Assembly (NCBI GenBank): GCA_011316305.1
Contig: SAUG01000134.1
Span: 1-64,000, forward strand
Direction: 5' to 3'
Origin: Rusavskia elegans
Taxonomy: Eukaryota; Ascomycota; Lecanoromycetes; Teloschistales; Teloschistaceae
DNA: 64,000 nucleotides
The notes beneath the pieces are model-generated. The model saw only the letters and a program-made list of their open reading frames with translations, was not told where the DNA came from and searched no databases. Below, in pieces: positions 1 to 10,219 of this stretch (position 1 is its first letter; each line of letters starts with the position of its first letter). The position numbers were made by a program, and so were the translations under genes.

Positions 1-1150
1 AATAAAAGTTAAAAAACTAAAATTAATAGAGGCCGGTACTACTATAATAAAATTTAATAATTTTTTAGATTTAATAGATTTATTTTTAGACTTATTATCC
101 TTGGATTTATTATTTTTATTATTTTTACTATTTTTATTATCCTTTTCTTTACTATTTTTACTTTTATTACTATTATCCTTTTAGTATTTACTACTATTAT
201 ATTTCTACTTTTCTACTATTTAAATCTTTTTTAATTTAGGATATAAACTATAGTAGGTATTTTTTATATAGCTATTTCGGTTATAGTAGAAATAGTAGTT
301 AACTTTAATAACTCGCTTATTCGGGTTATTTATAGATAGGAAGGCTTTAGTTCTAATAATAGTAGACTTACTATTACTATATTAGTAATACTCCTTATTA
401 ATAGTAGTACTAATAGTTTTATCTAGGGTAACTATTTTCTATCTTTATTTATCTTTATTACTAAATAATAATACTACTTTAGATAAACGAGGTCTAGAAA
501 TAGTTAAAAGCGGTTTTAAAGCTTTAAAGGAATTTTAAAATAAAAAGGCTTTCTAAAATAATAATATCTATAGCTAAAATTTTATTAGTAAATTTATAAA
601 ATTTAGCTATATAAACTTTTATACTTTTAAAAGAACTATTATAATAGAAGGTATTTAGCTAGGTATCGAGTTTTATAAATTTACCGGTACTACGGACTTT
701 ATATTATATCTAGTATTTATTTAGTATCTTTTTAATATCTAATATAATATTTTTAATAAGGTTTTTAACGTTAATATTATAGGTCGTTTTAATTACTATA
801 TAGATATATTCTATCTGTCCTTCTTTATAGTTAAAAGGAGCCGGAAGTAAAGGACCTTTAGTAGTAGCTCGGAAGTTATTAAAAATAAAATAGACTATAA
901 TAGCTTTCTTCTAATTTTTATAATCTAAGCAGGTTTTAAGCTTCGGGACTATATTAATAGGATAGCTAGAACTTATTAACTTAGTATTATCTATAGTTAA
1001 TTATTTAGAGATAGATATATTACTAAGTTCAATACTAGATTATAGAATACTATAAGAAATAGTATTATAGAAAAAGGAATCTAAAAGAAAGCCTAGAAAC
1101 GAGTACCCGGGAGGTATAATAATTTCGAAACCGAATAAATTATTCGGGCT
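1..1150 (-). pseudogene. Copia-alpha gag, decayed
   Basis: Decayed Copia Gag (capsid/nucleocapsid) on the minus strand, read from about 1150 down to the window edge. The reverse complement of about 237-312 encodes a zinc knuckle of the form C-x2-C-x4-H-x4-C followed by a SLYPKL-like motif; the Cys and His codons now read Tyr. Positions 1-230 encode the Lys/Asn/Ser-rich linker between Gag and protease also seen in Copia-delta at 25960-26090. Gag and pol appear to be one frame in this family, so this is the N-terminal part of a Gag-Pol polyprotein. Several stops replace Gln or Trp codons, so no product is possible. The exact start is not determinable. Confidence 0.75.
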
Positions 1151-2206
1151 TAGAAGTATTAGAAAGAGACTAAAAGCTATAAAAAAATCTAGATCGTTTT
1201 CGGATATAATAGAAAATAAATTTAATAAATAGTAATTAGAATCTAGGTATAAATAGCTTTTGATAGCGAGGTCGATTTACTATTAGTTATATAGGAGCCT
1301 ATAGTTTTTAATAGAGAATTTAGGTAGTCCCTAAAAAAAATATTATTAAAAATTTTTAAAGTTATAAAGATTAGTATAAGACTTTAATAATAATAATATA
1401 GAAATAGATATAAGATTTAGAATAGATTAGATAAAGTTTCAAATATTAAAATAATATAATAATAGTCTTTAGTAATAAATAGGAAGCTTCGAATTCTTAT
1501 ACTACTTAGAACTAGATAATATAGCTAGTAAAGCCGAAGGCTAGCCTTAATAGCTCTAGTTCTAGAGGCGAGATAGTTAGTTTAGAAATAATAGGAGCTT
1601 ATTTAGACTATTAAAAGGTTAGAAAAGATATAATAGCTAGAAATATAGTCTACTAGCCCCCTATTTTATAGAGATCCTAGCCTATACTAAATTAGCTAGG
1701 CAGTCGCTTTCCGTATTTATTTATAATAGCTGGCAGCTGCAGGATATACGCCGATAACTAGCGTTAGCTAGGCGGCAGGATATAAAACTAATAATAATAA
1801 AGATCTAATTTTAAAGGTCTAATTACCGTATCTAGTATAATATTCCTATAGTAACGTATCTATATATAGTAAATTAGCGACTTAATAGTTCTATCCGAAA
1901 GTAAGGAAGTTAGTAGTTTAAGCGGCTAGAAAGGGTTATAAAATAAAATAAAAAGGGTCTATTTAGCGATTTATAATTTCGGTAGTTACTAGAGTACTTA
2001 TAAATAATAGTATATTATTAGACTTTATTATTCGCTATATTAGATACTTTATACGGTTTAATAATATATATCGGATCTATTAAAAGGTAGATAGAAAGAA
2101 AGATTTAATAAAGATATAGAAAAATAAAATATAAAGATATAATACTCGCGAATAACGATAATAACTATTATAAACTAACTCGGCTAGAATTTCCGGGTTT
2201 ATAACC
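1151..2206 (-). other. Copia-alpha leader between gag and 5' LTR
   Basis: About 1.05 kb of AT-rich sequence between the LTR and gag, matched by the leaders of Copia-delta (22964-24060) and Copia-zeta (47800-50438). It includes a less mutated GC-richer stretch near 1710-1780 with several CpG and a CAGCTGCAG palindrome. I see no recognisable protein. The primer-binding site should lie next to the LTR, where the minus strand reads GGTTATAAACC; I could not assign a tRNA. Confidence 0.6.
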
Positions 2207-2382
2207 TATTAAAATTATATATATAGAATATTAAGCTTAATTTACTAAAGTAGGCTTTCGCCTAAACTAAATATATAAAAAGGAGGTAGTAGGGCCTTAG
2301 CGCCTAGATCTACTAGGCCTGATCGGCACTAGCGCCCTTGATGCCTTAGTATAGCTATTATACGTAACACGTACTTCCAACA
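2207..2382 (-). repeat. Copia-alpha 5' LTR (176 bp)
   Basis: A 176-bp LTR read on the minus strand, starting TGTTGGAAGTACG and ending next to GGTTATAAACC of the leader. Copies of the same length or within 1 bp lie at 22788, 31198, 41070, 50439 and 63424. The centre keeps a GC-rich block (GGCGC, CTAGATCTACTAGGCC) and the conserved string GGCTTTCGCCT. A TATATA-like box lies beside it and probably belonged to the LTR promoter. Confidence 0.9.
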
Positions 2383-2950
2383 AATACGAATATATAAAAA
2401 GGTATAGTAAATAGTATCCGGTTAATTATTACCTATTTCGGCTATTTTATTTTTCAAGCTAGAATTATAAGAGGTAAATTCGATAGTTAAAAACAAATAC
2501 TAAGTCAGATTATTTTTACTATATCTAATAGAAAGCTATCTAATATATTTAATTTATAAAAATAGTTTCTATTTCAATTTAGTTTTACTATAATAATAGA
2601 TAAAGTATAAAGCTATACATTAAATACAGTTAATCTAGATTTATAAAAAAAAGCTTTTAACTATAGTTATTTTTACGTCGCTTTATTAAAGGTAATAGAT
2701 ATTATAGGCTTAAAAAATTTTTAAAATAAGGTAATCCGAAGCAGATATTAAATATTATTTTTAAAAAGGTTAAAGTATAATACGGTAATAATATAGTATT
2801 ACTAAAACTATAGTAAAAGACTCGATAATTTATTAATTTCGTTAGTCTATTCCGGGTTTTCTAAATTTTAATCTATATTTTCTAGAAATACCGCCGATAT
2901 AAACCCCGATTTAATACTAATTTTATTTAATTTTCTTTCGAAATAATAGT

Positions 2951-3070
2951 TCCGAATCTACCGTTTTAAAAAAAACCTATAATAATAACTAGTTTAGCTC
3001 CGAATCTACCGCCTTAAAAAAACTCTATAATAATAACTAGTTTAATTCCGAACCTGCCGCTATAAAAGTC
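2951..3070 (+). repeat. 48-bp tandem repeat, about 2.5 copies
   Basis: Unit 1 is 2951-2998, unit 2 is 2999-3046, and a partial third unit starts at 3047. Each begins TCCGAATCTACCG or TCCGAACCTGCCG, and the first two contain CTATAATAATAACTAGTTTA. The period of 48 bp equals 16 codons and the plus-strand frame stays in phase, so it may be a repeat region of a lost protein. The units differ mostly by C/T and A/G transitions, as expected from RIP acting after the duplication. Confidence 0.8.
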
Positions 3071-3926
3071 TATAATACCTACCGATTTAACCTTTTTTAT
3101 TTAGAATTATTAGTATTATCGAAACGACCTAAATCGAACTTTTTATTATATTTTTCGCTACGGTAGTTATAGGGATATAAATTCGTAACTATATACGGGA
3201 TTTTTATTGTATCAGCTTTTTTTTATTATACGATATTTAGATATTAGTTCTAATACGGACTATCTAGCTATAAACCGTTATAAATACGGCCATTTACAAC
3301 TTTTAGTAAATTTTACCCGATTTTAATAGGTTAGAGCTAATTCTATTAGTAACTATTTACCTATATTTAAATCTAAAAATTTATATATTCTATTATTATA
3401 GCTTTTTCAAGTAATTATTCCGGGTCCCGAAACTAGTAGCGGATACGATTTATTTTTAATATAATATTTATCTTACCTAGCTTTATATTTAGTATCTTTA
3501 TCTATCTCTATCTAGCTATTATTAAATTGACTTCTAAAACTAGGATCTATTATAACTTTATATATATAACTATTAATATTTTCTAATATAGATCAATCTA
3601 TATTTAAAATCTATACAGAAAGTATATTTATATATAGAAATAATATCGGTCTATTTTTCTTTAATGAATAAAATTTATATAGAAGTCTTCTATAATTCTA
3701 TCTATAATAATATAATTCCGGAACGTTTAACTAGAATCTTTATAGTATATATTATATTTTTAAATATAGATACTGGTATTAATTTATATTTTATTTTATT
3801 ATAATTAATCGAATCGCCTAAAAATTTGACTTTTAAAATTATTATATTTACTTTTTTTTAATTTCTTTATTAGTATTTTTTTAGATTCGGTAAATTCTTT
3901 TCTATAATTTAGAATATAATCGGGAT

Positions 3927-4086
3927 TAGACTGGCCGTTTTATCGGGTTTCGAACTCGGGTTCGTATCCCGGGTTCGAGTTTCTAACCGTATTAGAAAGG
4001 AGACTAATTTTAACTAGTAATTTAGACGCAATAGCCACGTTTATCGCGAAGTCGGGTCGCCACTTTGGTTCGAAGTGGCCAGTCTA
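3927..4086. mobile_element. hAT-like MITE, copy 1 (160 bp)
   Basis: Non-autonomous element bounded by TAGACTGGCC and GGCCAGTCTA terminal inverted repeats, with a perfect 8-bp target duplication ATCGGGAT at 3919-3926 and 4087-4094. The 8-bp duplication and short TIRs point to the hAT superfamily. It has the same length as the copy at 5170-5329 but lies in the opposite orientation. Subterminal inverted repeats (CCACTTTGG.. and CCGGGTTCGA-like) could form hairpins. There is no coding capacity. Confidence 0.9.
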
Positions 4087-5169
4087 ATCGGGATTATCTA
4101 TCCGAAAAGAAAGTAATCTATAAATATAAATCTTCTTTAATTAATATCGGCTCCGGTATTCTATATTAATAGTCTTTCTATACTATTTAGATTAATTCTG
4201 CCTAAGACTATTAATATAGTACGGGGTTCTATAATAGAAGTAAATTCGAAAAATTTATTAGATTCTATTAATATAGAAATATATTCTTCTATTGAATTTT
4301 TTTTTAAAATATCTATTTATTCTAGTATATTATTATATCGGATAGATTTAGATCTAGATTTAGACTATATACTCTATATTTAAATACTAGATATAGATCC
4401 GATAGTAATAATTTTATAGATTTATAGCTTTTTTACGCTATTTCTATATTTAAAAACTCCCGAGTCTACTAAAAAAAAATATCCGAAAATAAAAATTAAT
4501 AAAAATCTTAGATTAAGAATTTTTAGAAAAATATTAATACTATATCTTCTACCGTAATAAAAGCCTTGAAGTTAGAGAGATATATACTAGATCTAAAATG
4601 GTAAAAAAATTAAAAAGATAAAAAAAATTTTACAAAATATATTATAGATTAGATAAAATCGCTTTAATACTAAAAATAGTTCTAAAATTTTTTTTTACGA
4701 TATTTAAAGCGAGTAGAATATATCGGTCCGGTATAGCGACGAGTTCGTTAAATAGTATAGTTTATATATTAGACGGTGTAGAATTAGTAAAGATATATTT
4801 AAAAAAATAGTAGTAATAGATAATAGACGAAAATAAATAGCGAGTGGCTAGCGGCTAGAATACTAACTAGTCTATACCCGTACGCTAGTTTTAGAAAGCT
4901 ATATATAGAGTCCGAATAGTTTACTAGATAGTTAAAATACGTTTACCGATATTTAATATCCTGAATCTGTTAGAAAGTTTGATAGGATATAGGCTAAAGA
5001 TATCTTTTTAACGTTGTATTACTAAAATAAATAAATAAATAGATCAGGGTATAAATAACTATATACGGATTTCTATCGAATATACTATCGGAAAGTATAT
5101 AAAGTATATAGCTTTTCTAAAACGATATAGATATTATATAAATAGGCCTATAGGATCCAGAGTTACTTA

Positions 5170-5329
5170 TAGACTGGCCACTTCGGTCCAAAGTGGCGAC
5201 CCGACTTCGCGATAAACGTGGCTAACGCGTTAAAATTACTAATTAAAGTTAGTCTCCTTCCTAATACGGTTAGAAACTCGGGTCGGTTCCTCCGATCCGG
5301 GTTCGAAACCCGACAAAACGGCCAGACTA
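5170..5329. mobile_element. hAT-like MITE, copy 2 (160 bp)
   Basis: Starts TAGACTGGCC and ends GGCCAGACTA, with an 8-bp target duplication GTTACTTA at 5162-5169 and 5330-5337. It is the inverted counterpart of the copy at 3927-4086, with the same length and the same internal blocks (GTCGGGTCGC..., TTAGTCTCC...). It is inserted in Copia-gamma just past the pol end; Copia-zeta at 42660 shows the empty site (GTTACTTAGAAATTT). It is moderately RIP-mutated. Confidence 0.92.
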
Positions 5330-5399
5330 GTTACTTAAAAGTTTAACTATACTCTATAGTATATATTATACTTTTCGAAGATAATATTCATAGATATAT

Positions 5400-7070
5400 A
5401 GTAATCGGTACTACCCCGGAATTAATTTTATTCCGGCGGAAATTTTTATTAGAAATATTTTTTTTAAAAAGATTATTATTATTATTATCTAGGTCTTCGA
5501 GCCTAAATATTATATAGAAATCCTCGAATTTACTTTTATCTAGAACTTTAGTAATAACTATTTATTTTTCTAAAATTCATTAAAGGTTGATTGTTTTATT
5601 AGTAACCTTTTTCTATAAAAACTTAATATAAATATTGATATATTTAGTATAACTATAGAACTAAAAGTTTTTAGTAAAGATAATAGCGTTCTAGTTGTTA
5701 CTATAGAAAGTTACTATATCCGGGATAGTATTTAGATTCTATTTATTGATTAATAACTAATATAGAATATTTAGTTAATTTGTTTTAATTCTGGTACCAG
5801 TAGTTCGGTAAATAAATCAAGCTTTAATATACTAGTATCGAATATACGGTAGCAGAACTTATATCCTAGTTTAGTTAACGTTAATAACAGTTCTTTAGAT
5901 TTTTAATTTAAATTTGCTTAGTAATATAACGTATCCTTCTACCAATAATCTAATATAGAATAAATTATAGATAAATATTCCTCGTAGTAATTACTTCTTC
6001 TTTTTTTACTAGTAATATAAGCTCTATAATATCCCTCGCAAGTTCTACGATTTACTAAAACCATTTACGTACGTATATACTCCCGTAATAGCTATAGCGT
6101 AGCTAAACTAGACGATAGTATCTATATCTATAATAACTAAAGTATATCTACTTTTAAAAATATAGACGACCTTACTTTATTATAACTAGATTAATATATT
6201 TTAATTTCAAAATAAATTTTCTTTTTACCGCTTTTAAAACGTATTATTTAACCTTTCTACTTCCTTTTAACCTAATCGACTAAGTAAAGTCTCTAGCTAT
6301 TATAGCTAGCGATCTTTTTAAAACTATATAGGCTAAAAAGTACTTTAATAATTTAACGGAATATTTAGATACGGGTTATAAAATAAATGAAGATAAAATA
6401 ATAACTATTTATAATTATTTCGTATTTTAGTATATAGATATAGCGAAATAATAGTTATTTATTTCTATTAATAACGTCGAAGAAGAAATAAATAACATTT
6501 AAATATAGTAGAAGATTCGTAATCGAATAAAAAAAAAAAAGTTAATATAATTAACTGCGCTGTAAATCTTGTCTGACGACACTGCTTTATATTTTTGGCT
6601 GTAAAAATTATATTGCACGTAAAATATAACAATCGTTGCCGTATATAACGTTGATAATATATATATATATATAAACTCAATATAATTCCAGATAGAAGGC
6701 TTTCAAAAGAGCTAATTTAGAATATAATTTAACCAAATAGTCCTTTTAATAACATTTGTCTCCCTATCTAATTATACTTCGGCTATTAATATAATTATAG
6801 TAGTTTACTATTTAGATAACCAGCTAATAGCGCCGGATCTAATATCAAAGATATATCTAGAAATAAAACAATAGATTTTATAGTTATTTATCTAATCGTC
6901 GTTAATATACTTCTAAAGCTTCTATAGATCGCTTTTATAAATAAAAGTAAAGTAAACTATTGAATATAGATATTTAAAAACTCTACTAGAAGCGTTCTAG
7001 TAGTAGTTTTTAAAATTAGATAAATATCGACTAATAATAGAGACAGCGAAAGCGATATTAGAATAGATTC
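5400..7070 (-). pseudogene. Copia-gamma pol, RNase H end, decayed
   Basis: Minus-strand remnant of the C-terminal part of Copia Pol (RNase H and the end of reverse transcriptase), interrupted by element X1 at 5770-6711. It aligns with Copia-zeta 42700-43460 and with the plus-strand Copia-delta 28800-29605, where the C-terminus reads ANRLTKALDKGKFK, the typical Copia RNase H tail. The fragment ends at the Gypsy-A insertion (TSD GATTC at 7066-7070) and resumes at 22425. Many stops are present. Confidence 0.8.
5770..6711 (+). mobile_element. Element X, copy 1 (942 bp)
   Basis: First of five copies of an unclassified repeat. It starts TTTAGTTAATTTGTTTT and ends after a (TA)n run and CTCAATATAATTCC. 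The flanking 13-bp duplication CTAATATAGAATA / CTAATTTAGAATA lies at 5757-5769 and 6712-6724; Copia-zeta at 43120 shows the empty site. The plus strand carries the family's conserved frame at about 6150-6440, including LIDQVKSLAIIASDLFK with a few TAG/TAA replacing Gln. No reverse transcriptase or transposase is visible. This is the most strongly mutated copy. The class is uncertain; variable-length duplications suggest target-primed retrotransposition. Confidence 0.85.
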
Positions 7071-7242
7071 TGAAGCGAGTGCACAGTAGATATATGGTAA
7101 TCGTAATAATATTAAGATAATCCATAAAAACTATATATATAAAAAAGGAAGTAGAGCCAGTAGAGCTGGCTCTATAACGCTAACTACTCTAAATTAGCGT
7201 CCGCTAATATAATAAAAACCTAGCTAATAAGCAACCGTAATA
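7071..7242 (-). repeat. Gypsy-A 3' LTR (left)
   Basis: 172-bp LTR, plus-strand start TGAAGCGAGTGCACAG and end GCAACCGTAATA. The right copy ends GCAACCGTAACA, so the terminal CA has become TA by RIP here. The right copy (22253-22424) aligns along its whole length, with differences that are mostly C/T or G/A. On the minus strand a TATATATA box follows a T-rich tract and is a plausible promoter. Confidence 0.93.
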
Positions 7243-7650
7243 GTTACCGGCTTTATAAAAAGCCTTTTACTTTTAAAAGGGGTTCCTCTGCCCTTCTAAT
7301 TAGTATACGTTAAAAAAAAGGTAATTTGAACGCTTAAATAGCTTTAAACGGCTCGAAGTTAAAGATAAAAAAATTAAAAAGTAGGATTATCCTAATATAT
7401 ATAGCCGGGGCTCGAACCTAGATAGCGGATTTTATTTAATATAACCAGTCTATAATAATATATTAGATAGGCCTTACTATATTTCTATACTAGAGAACTT
7501 CTATAATAAATATATATCTTCTTCTAAATATATTATAAATCTAGCCGAAGAAGTTAAAAAAAAGAATAAAAATAGTATTAATTAGCGCTATTTTTATATT
7601 TCGTACTCTGCTTAGCGCTCCTACTTATTCTAATTAGCTAGAGTTTATAC
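7243..7650 (-). other. Gypsy-A stretch between integrase and 3' LTR
   Basis: About 400 bp between the 3' LTR and the recognisable integrase. It includes short GC-richer segments (CGGCTTTATAAAAAGCC, GGGGTTCC). The C-terminal end of integrase and the 3' untranslated region should lie here, but I cannot place the stop or a clear polypurine tract. Confidence 0.45.
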
Positions 7651-9330
7651 GGCTTCGAATTCCGCTTTTAGCTAGTCTAAAATAATCCTTCTAGGCTTCT
7701 AATACTAATATTCGGCGCCTAAGCCCTAGTATTATACTAGATATTCGGTAAATATTCCTTTATTTCGGCGGTTCTAATTACGGCGGCAGAGTAAATATTC
7801 GAGTAGATAGTTAACTTTATTTACTGGTATTAAGATAGGCTCTATTAGCTATTACTAGTAGGGATTTTTATAAGGCGGTTTTATAGATTCTAGATAAACG
7901 ATCGAAATAATAGGCTATAGCCGGTTTATTAAGTTTTATAGGCGAAGGCAGTAGGCTAGTAGGTTAAAAACCTTAAAGGGTCTAGCGAATTACTATTCGA
8001 ATTTATAATTTCGGTTCTTTAAACCAGGTACTATATATCTTTAATAAAGCTATAGACTAACCTAATTACCTGCGCGGAAGAACTACTATAGGTATTTCGA
8101 GTCGTACTAGTATTTTATTACTATAGCGGCTAGACTAATAGCGTCTCTAGCGTCGATATATATTAGCTAGTAGAGCTATAATAGTTTTTCTACGACGGTA
8201 GAGTATATCTATACTATAGGCTCTACGAATATTAGTATATTTATTTTAGCAGGTAGAGTAGGTAGAGCAGAATTTATCTATATCGGCGGCGCCGATCCTA
8301 TTCGCTAAAGCTATAGCTCTGCCGTAGTATCTTCCTCTGGAAGATCTATAATTAAAGTATCTTCTTCTACTTTTACTAGGTCGAGTCCTTCCTTTATTTT
8401 TTATCTGTATATTATCTATATTAGTATAAAGCCTATTCTATAGCTTATACTATTAGAAAATATAGCAGAAAGTCGAGGTAAAACCGTTAGCTATCGATTA
8501 TAATTTTCTAGTATAGTAAAAAGGTAGCGTAAAATAATTTCGACCGTTTAGTTAGTATACTTTAATTATCCGTCAGCTAATAGATACTATAAAGTAGTAA
8601 AGATTAAATAAATTCCTAGTCGTTTAAATATTATAGACTATAGCTTGCCGATAAATTTACGGTTTTTATCGGATATTATTATCTTCGGTATTCTCTATAG
8701 AATTAAATACAGGCGGTTAAGTAAAGCTATTACCTAATCCTTTCCGGACTATATTGCTTTACCTAGAATAATTATAATAGCTTTTATAAACTTATCTATA
8801 ACCGGTATAGTATAGTTAAGTTTATCTAGTACTAAGACTAGTAGGGCTAGAATAAAGTCGATTAATAGAGTATTAAAGGGCTTTACCGGATATAAAATAG
8901 GCTAGAGTAGTTTAAATAGTCTATAATAAGGTATTCGCCTTACTTAATAATCGGAGTGATAAGTAATATATTCCTTAAACTTCTTTACTATATTAAAGAT
9001 AAAGAATTTATCTATTAGCTATTTATATATTCGGGCGTAGCTAGAGTATCCGGTATTATAATAAACTATATAAAATAGCTTTTAGTCTAGAGCGCTAGGT
9101 ATTATAATACGGCGACCTAGTTTTTTATTATTAAAATAGATAAGACCTCGGCGGAGTAAGAAAGATAGACGAGCTCCGTCCTTCCTTAATATATTATTAC
9201 TATAGAGCTATTTAACTATCCTAGAATAGCTTTTATCCTCTATATATATTTCTTTAATTCTCGTTTTAAATTCTTCTAATAGTTCTACTATAGCGATTAG
9301 ATATCTATATTATAGTAGAGGGGCTAGTTT
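7650..9330 (-). pseudogene. Gypsy-A integrase, decayed
   Basis: Integrase region of Gypsy-A Pol, read on the minus strand. The reverse complement of about 8700-9130 gives a remnant zinc-binding region followed by a core with VKPFNTLLIDFILAL, which contains the first catalytic Asp of the DDE triad. It then reads LDKLNYTIPVIDKF and KAIIII, matching the catalytic core of fungal Ty3/Gypsy integrases. His and Cys of the HHCC region now mostly read Tyr. Downstream (7650-8650) is the rest of the core and the C-terminal region, too mutated to define. It is not functional. Confidence 0.78.
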
Positions 9331-9857
9331 AGTATTTCCGGTATCCGTTTTACCTATATAGTATTCTTCGAGGAACTTCTAGGTTTCTATTATAATAGGG
9401 AGCCGGGATAGTATATCCGGGACGATATTTAACTTACCGGGTTTATACCGGATATCTAATATAAATCTGGATAGATATTTAGAGGAGCGTATAGAGTAGA
9501 AGTTAAGTTATACTATAGAAATAGTATTAAAGCTGCTCTATTTCGCTATATTAATAATCGCCTAATAGTTAGTATAGATAACTATAGTATAATAGAAGGC
9601 TTTACTAAAGTAGTATAGTTTCTTTACTATCTATATAAGTCCTATAATTTCTAACTCGGTAGACTAGTATTTTATTTCTACGGCCGTAAGTATTCTAGAT
9701 AAAAATAGGATAGACTTAATAGATTTCTATTTAGATACCCTATCGGTCTCGTATTTAGAGTAGTAGATATAGGCCCTAATATTTTATAGGCTGGTATTAA
9801 TATCGATATGAAAGATTTATATAGCTATAAAGTAGATTAGTATTTCAGGCCGAGTAA
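9331..9857 (-). pseudogene. Gypsy-A RNase H, distal part, decayed
   Basis: Minus-strand continuation between integrase and the Gypsy-B insertion, with the other part at 18248-18480. By position in the Ty3 order this is RNase H; I infer this from order rather than from clear catalytic residues. The ATAAC duplication at 9858-9862 marks the break. Confidence 0.55.
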
Positions 9858-9862
9858 ATAAC

Positions 9863-10093
9863 TGTGAAGCGCCAGACGCGTCATATAGACCCTGGGGATA
9901 TGATTAGGACGCTTGGAGACGAGGCTCGCCGCCTAGTCGCTAGAGCGTCGCTAGCGCGTCGGATCTCGATCCTTCTCCTTTTCCCTTATTACTAGGCTAT
10001 ACCCTAGTCTATATAGGGTATAAGTTAGTTCTATAATATACCTTTCGTCTGGTCTATAATCGTATACTGTCCTAGAAATATACCTACTTTATA
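9863..10093 (+). repeat. Gypsy-B 5' LTR
   Basis: Starts TGTGAAGCGCCAGACGCG and ends TACCTACTTTATA. The middle is GC-rich (GACGAGGCTCGCCGCC, CGCTAGCGCGTCGG) and keeps many CpG, because RIP has hit CpA while sparing CpG. The 3' LTR is 9 bp longer, mainly from an extra CCCCGCTTTCTCC-like segment. No clear tRNA primer-binding site is readable just after the LTR (GTTCTAATTTATTAA). Confidence 0.94.
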
Positions 10094-10219
10094 GTTCTAA
10101 TTTATTAATTTAAACGTTTTTAGCTCGGTATATATTATTTATAGTACGACTATATCGACGTTAATATATAGTACTTATAGTAGTTACAGCCGTAGTAAAG
10201 TACCTTAGGCAGGATTATC

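Larger units (their letters stand above)
1..2382 (-). mobile_element. Copia-alpha, Ty1/Copia LTR retrotransposon, 5' part, cut by window start
   Basis: This is the right-hand (5') portion of a minus-strand Copia element; pol and the 3' LTR lie beyond the left window edge. Its LTR at 2207-2382 matches five other copies in the window, and nucleotides 1-1150 are the reverse complement of the gag region of the plus-strand copy at 24060-26100. The element ends at 2382 with the reverse complement of TGTTGGAAG. The next five bases, AATAC (2383-2387), are the expected target duplication, whose partner is outside the window. It is heavily RIP-mutated, with almost no CpA or TpG left and many in-frame TAG/TAA. 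Family assignment is secure from the repeats. Confidence 0.9.
2383..4740. other. Unclassified AT-rich repeat-derived DNA left of Copia-gamma
   Basis: Sequence between Copia-alpha and the first position that aligns with other Copia copies (about 4740). It contains a 48-bp tandem repeat (2951-3070) and a 160-bp hAT-like MITE (3927-4086). Frames with few stops exist on both strands, for example minus strand about 4090-4600 and plus strand 2760-3080, but no domain is recognisable. Copia-delta, -zeta and -eta carry an accessory ORF at the corresponding place, and this stretch does not resemble it. It may be the 3' part of a diverged Copia-gamma, or another element that interrupted it. No gene is called. 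Confidence 0.4.

Noticed and set aside
3940..4080. Pol III B boxes or a SINE in the short GTTCGAA-containing repeats
   Set aside because: The elements have terminal inverted repeats and constant 8-bp duplications, which fit a hAT MITE. The GGTTCGAA-like motifs are part of subterminal palindromes.
6655..6676. (TA)n runs as promoters or functional sites
   Set aside because: The runs at 6655, 24535, 32745 and 58337 are the same internal microsatellite of element X and vary in length between copies.
6468..6680. 70-codon open frame on the minus strand
   Set aside because: It lies inside X1, runs antisense to the conserved X frame, contains a run derived from the (TA)n microsatellite (IYIYY), and is not open in the other X copies. 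A chance frame.
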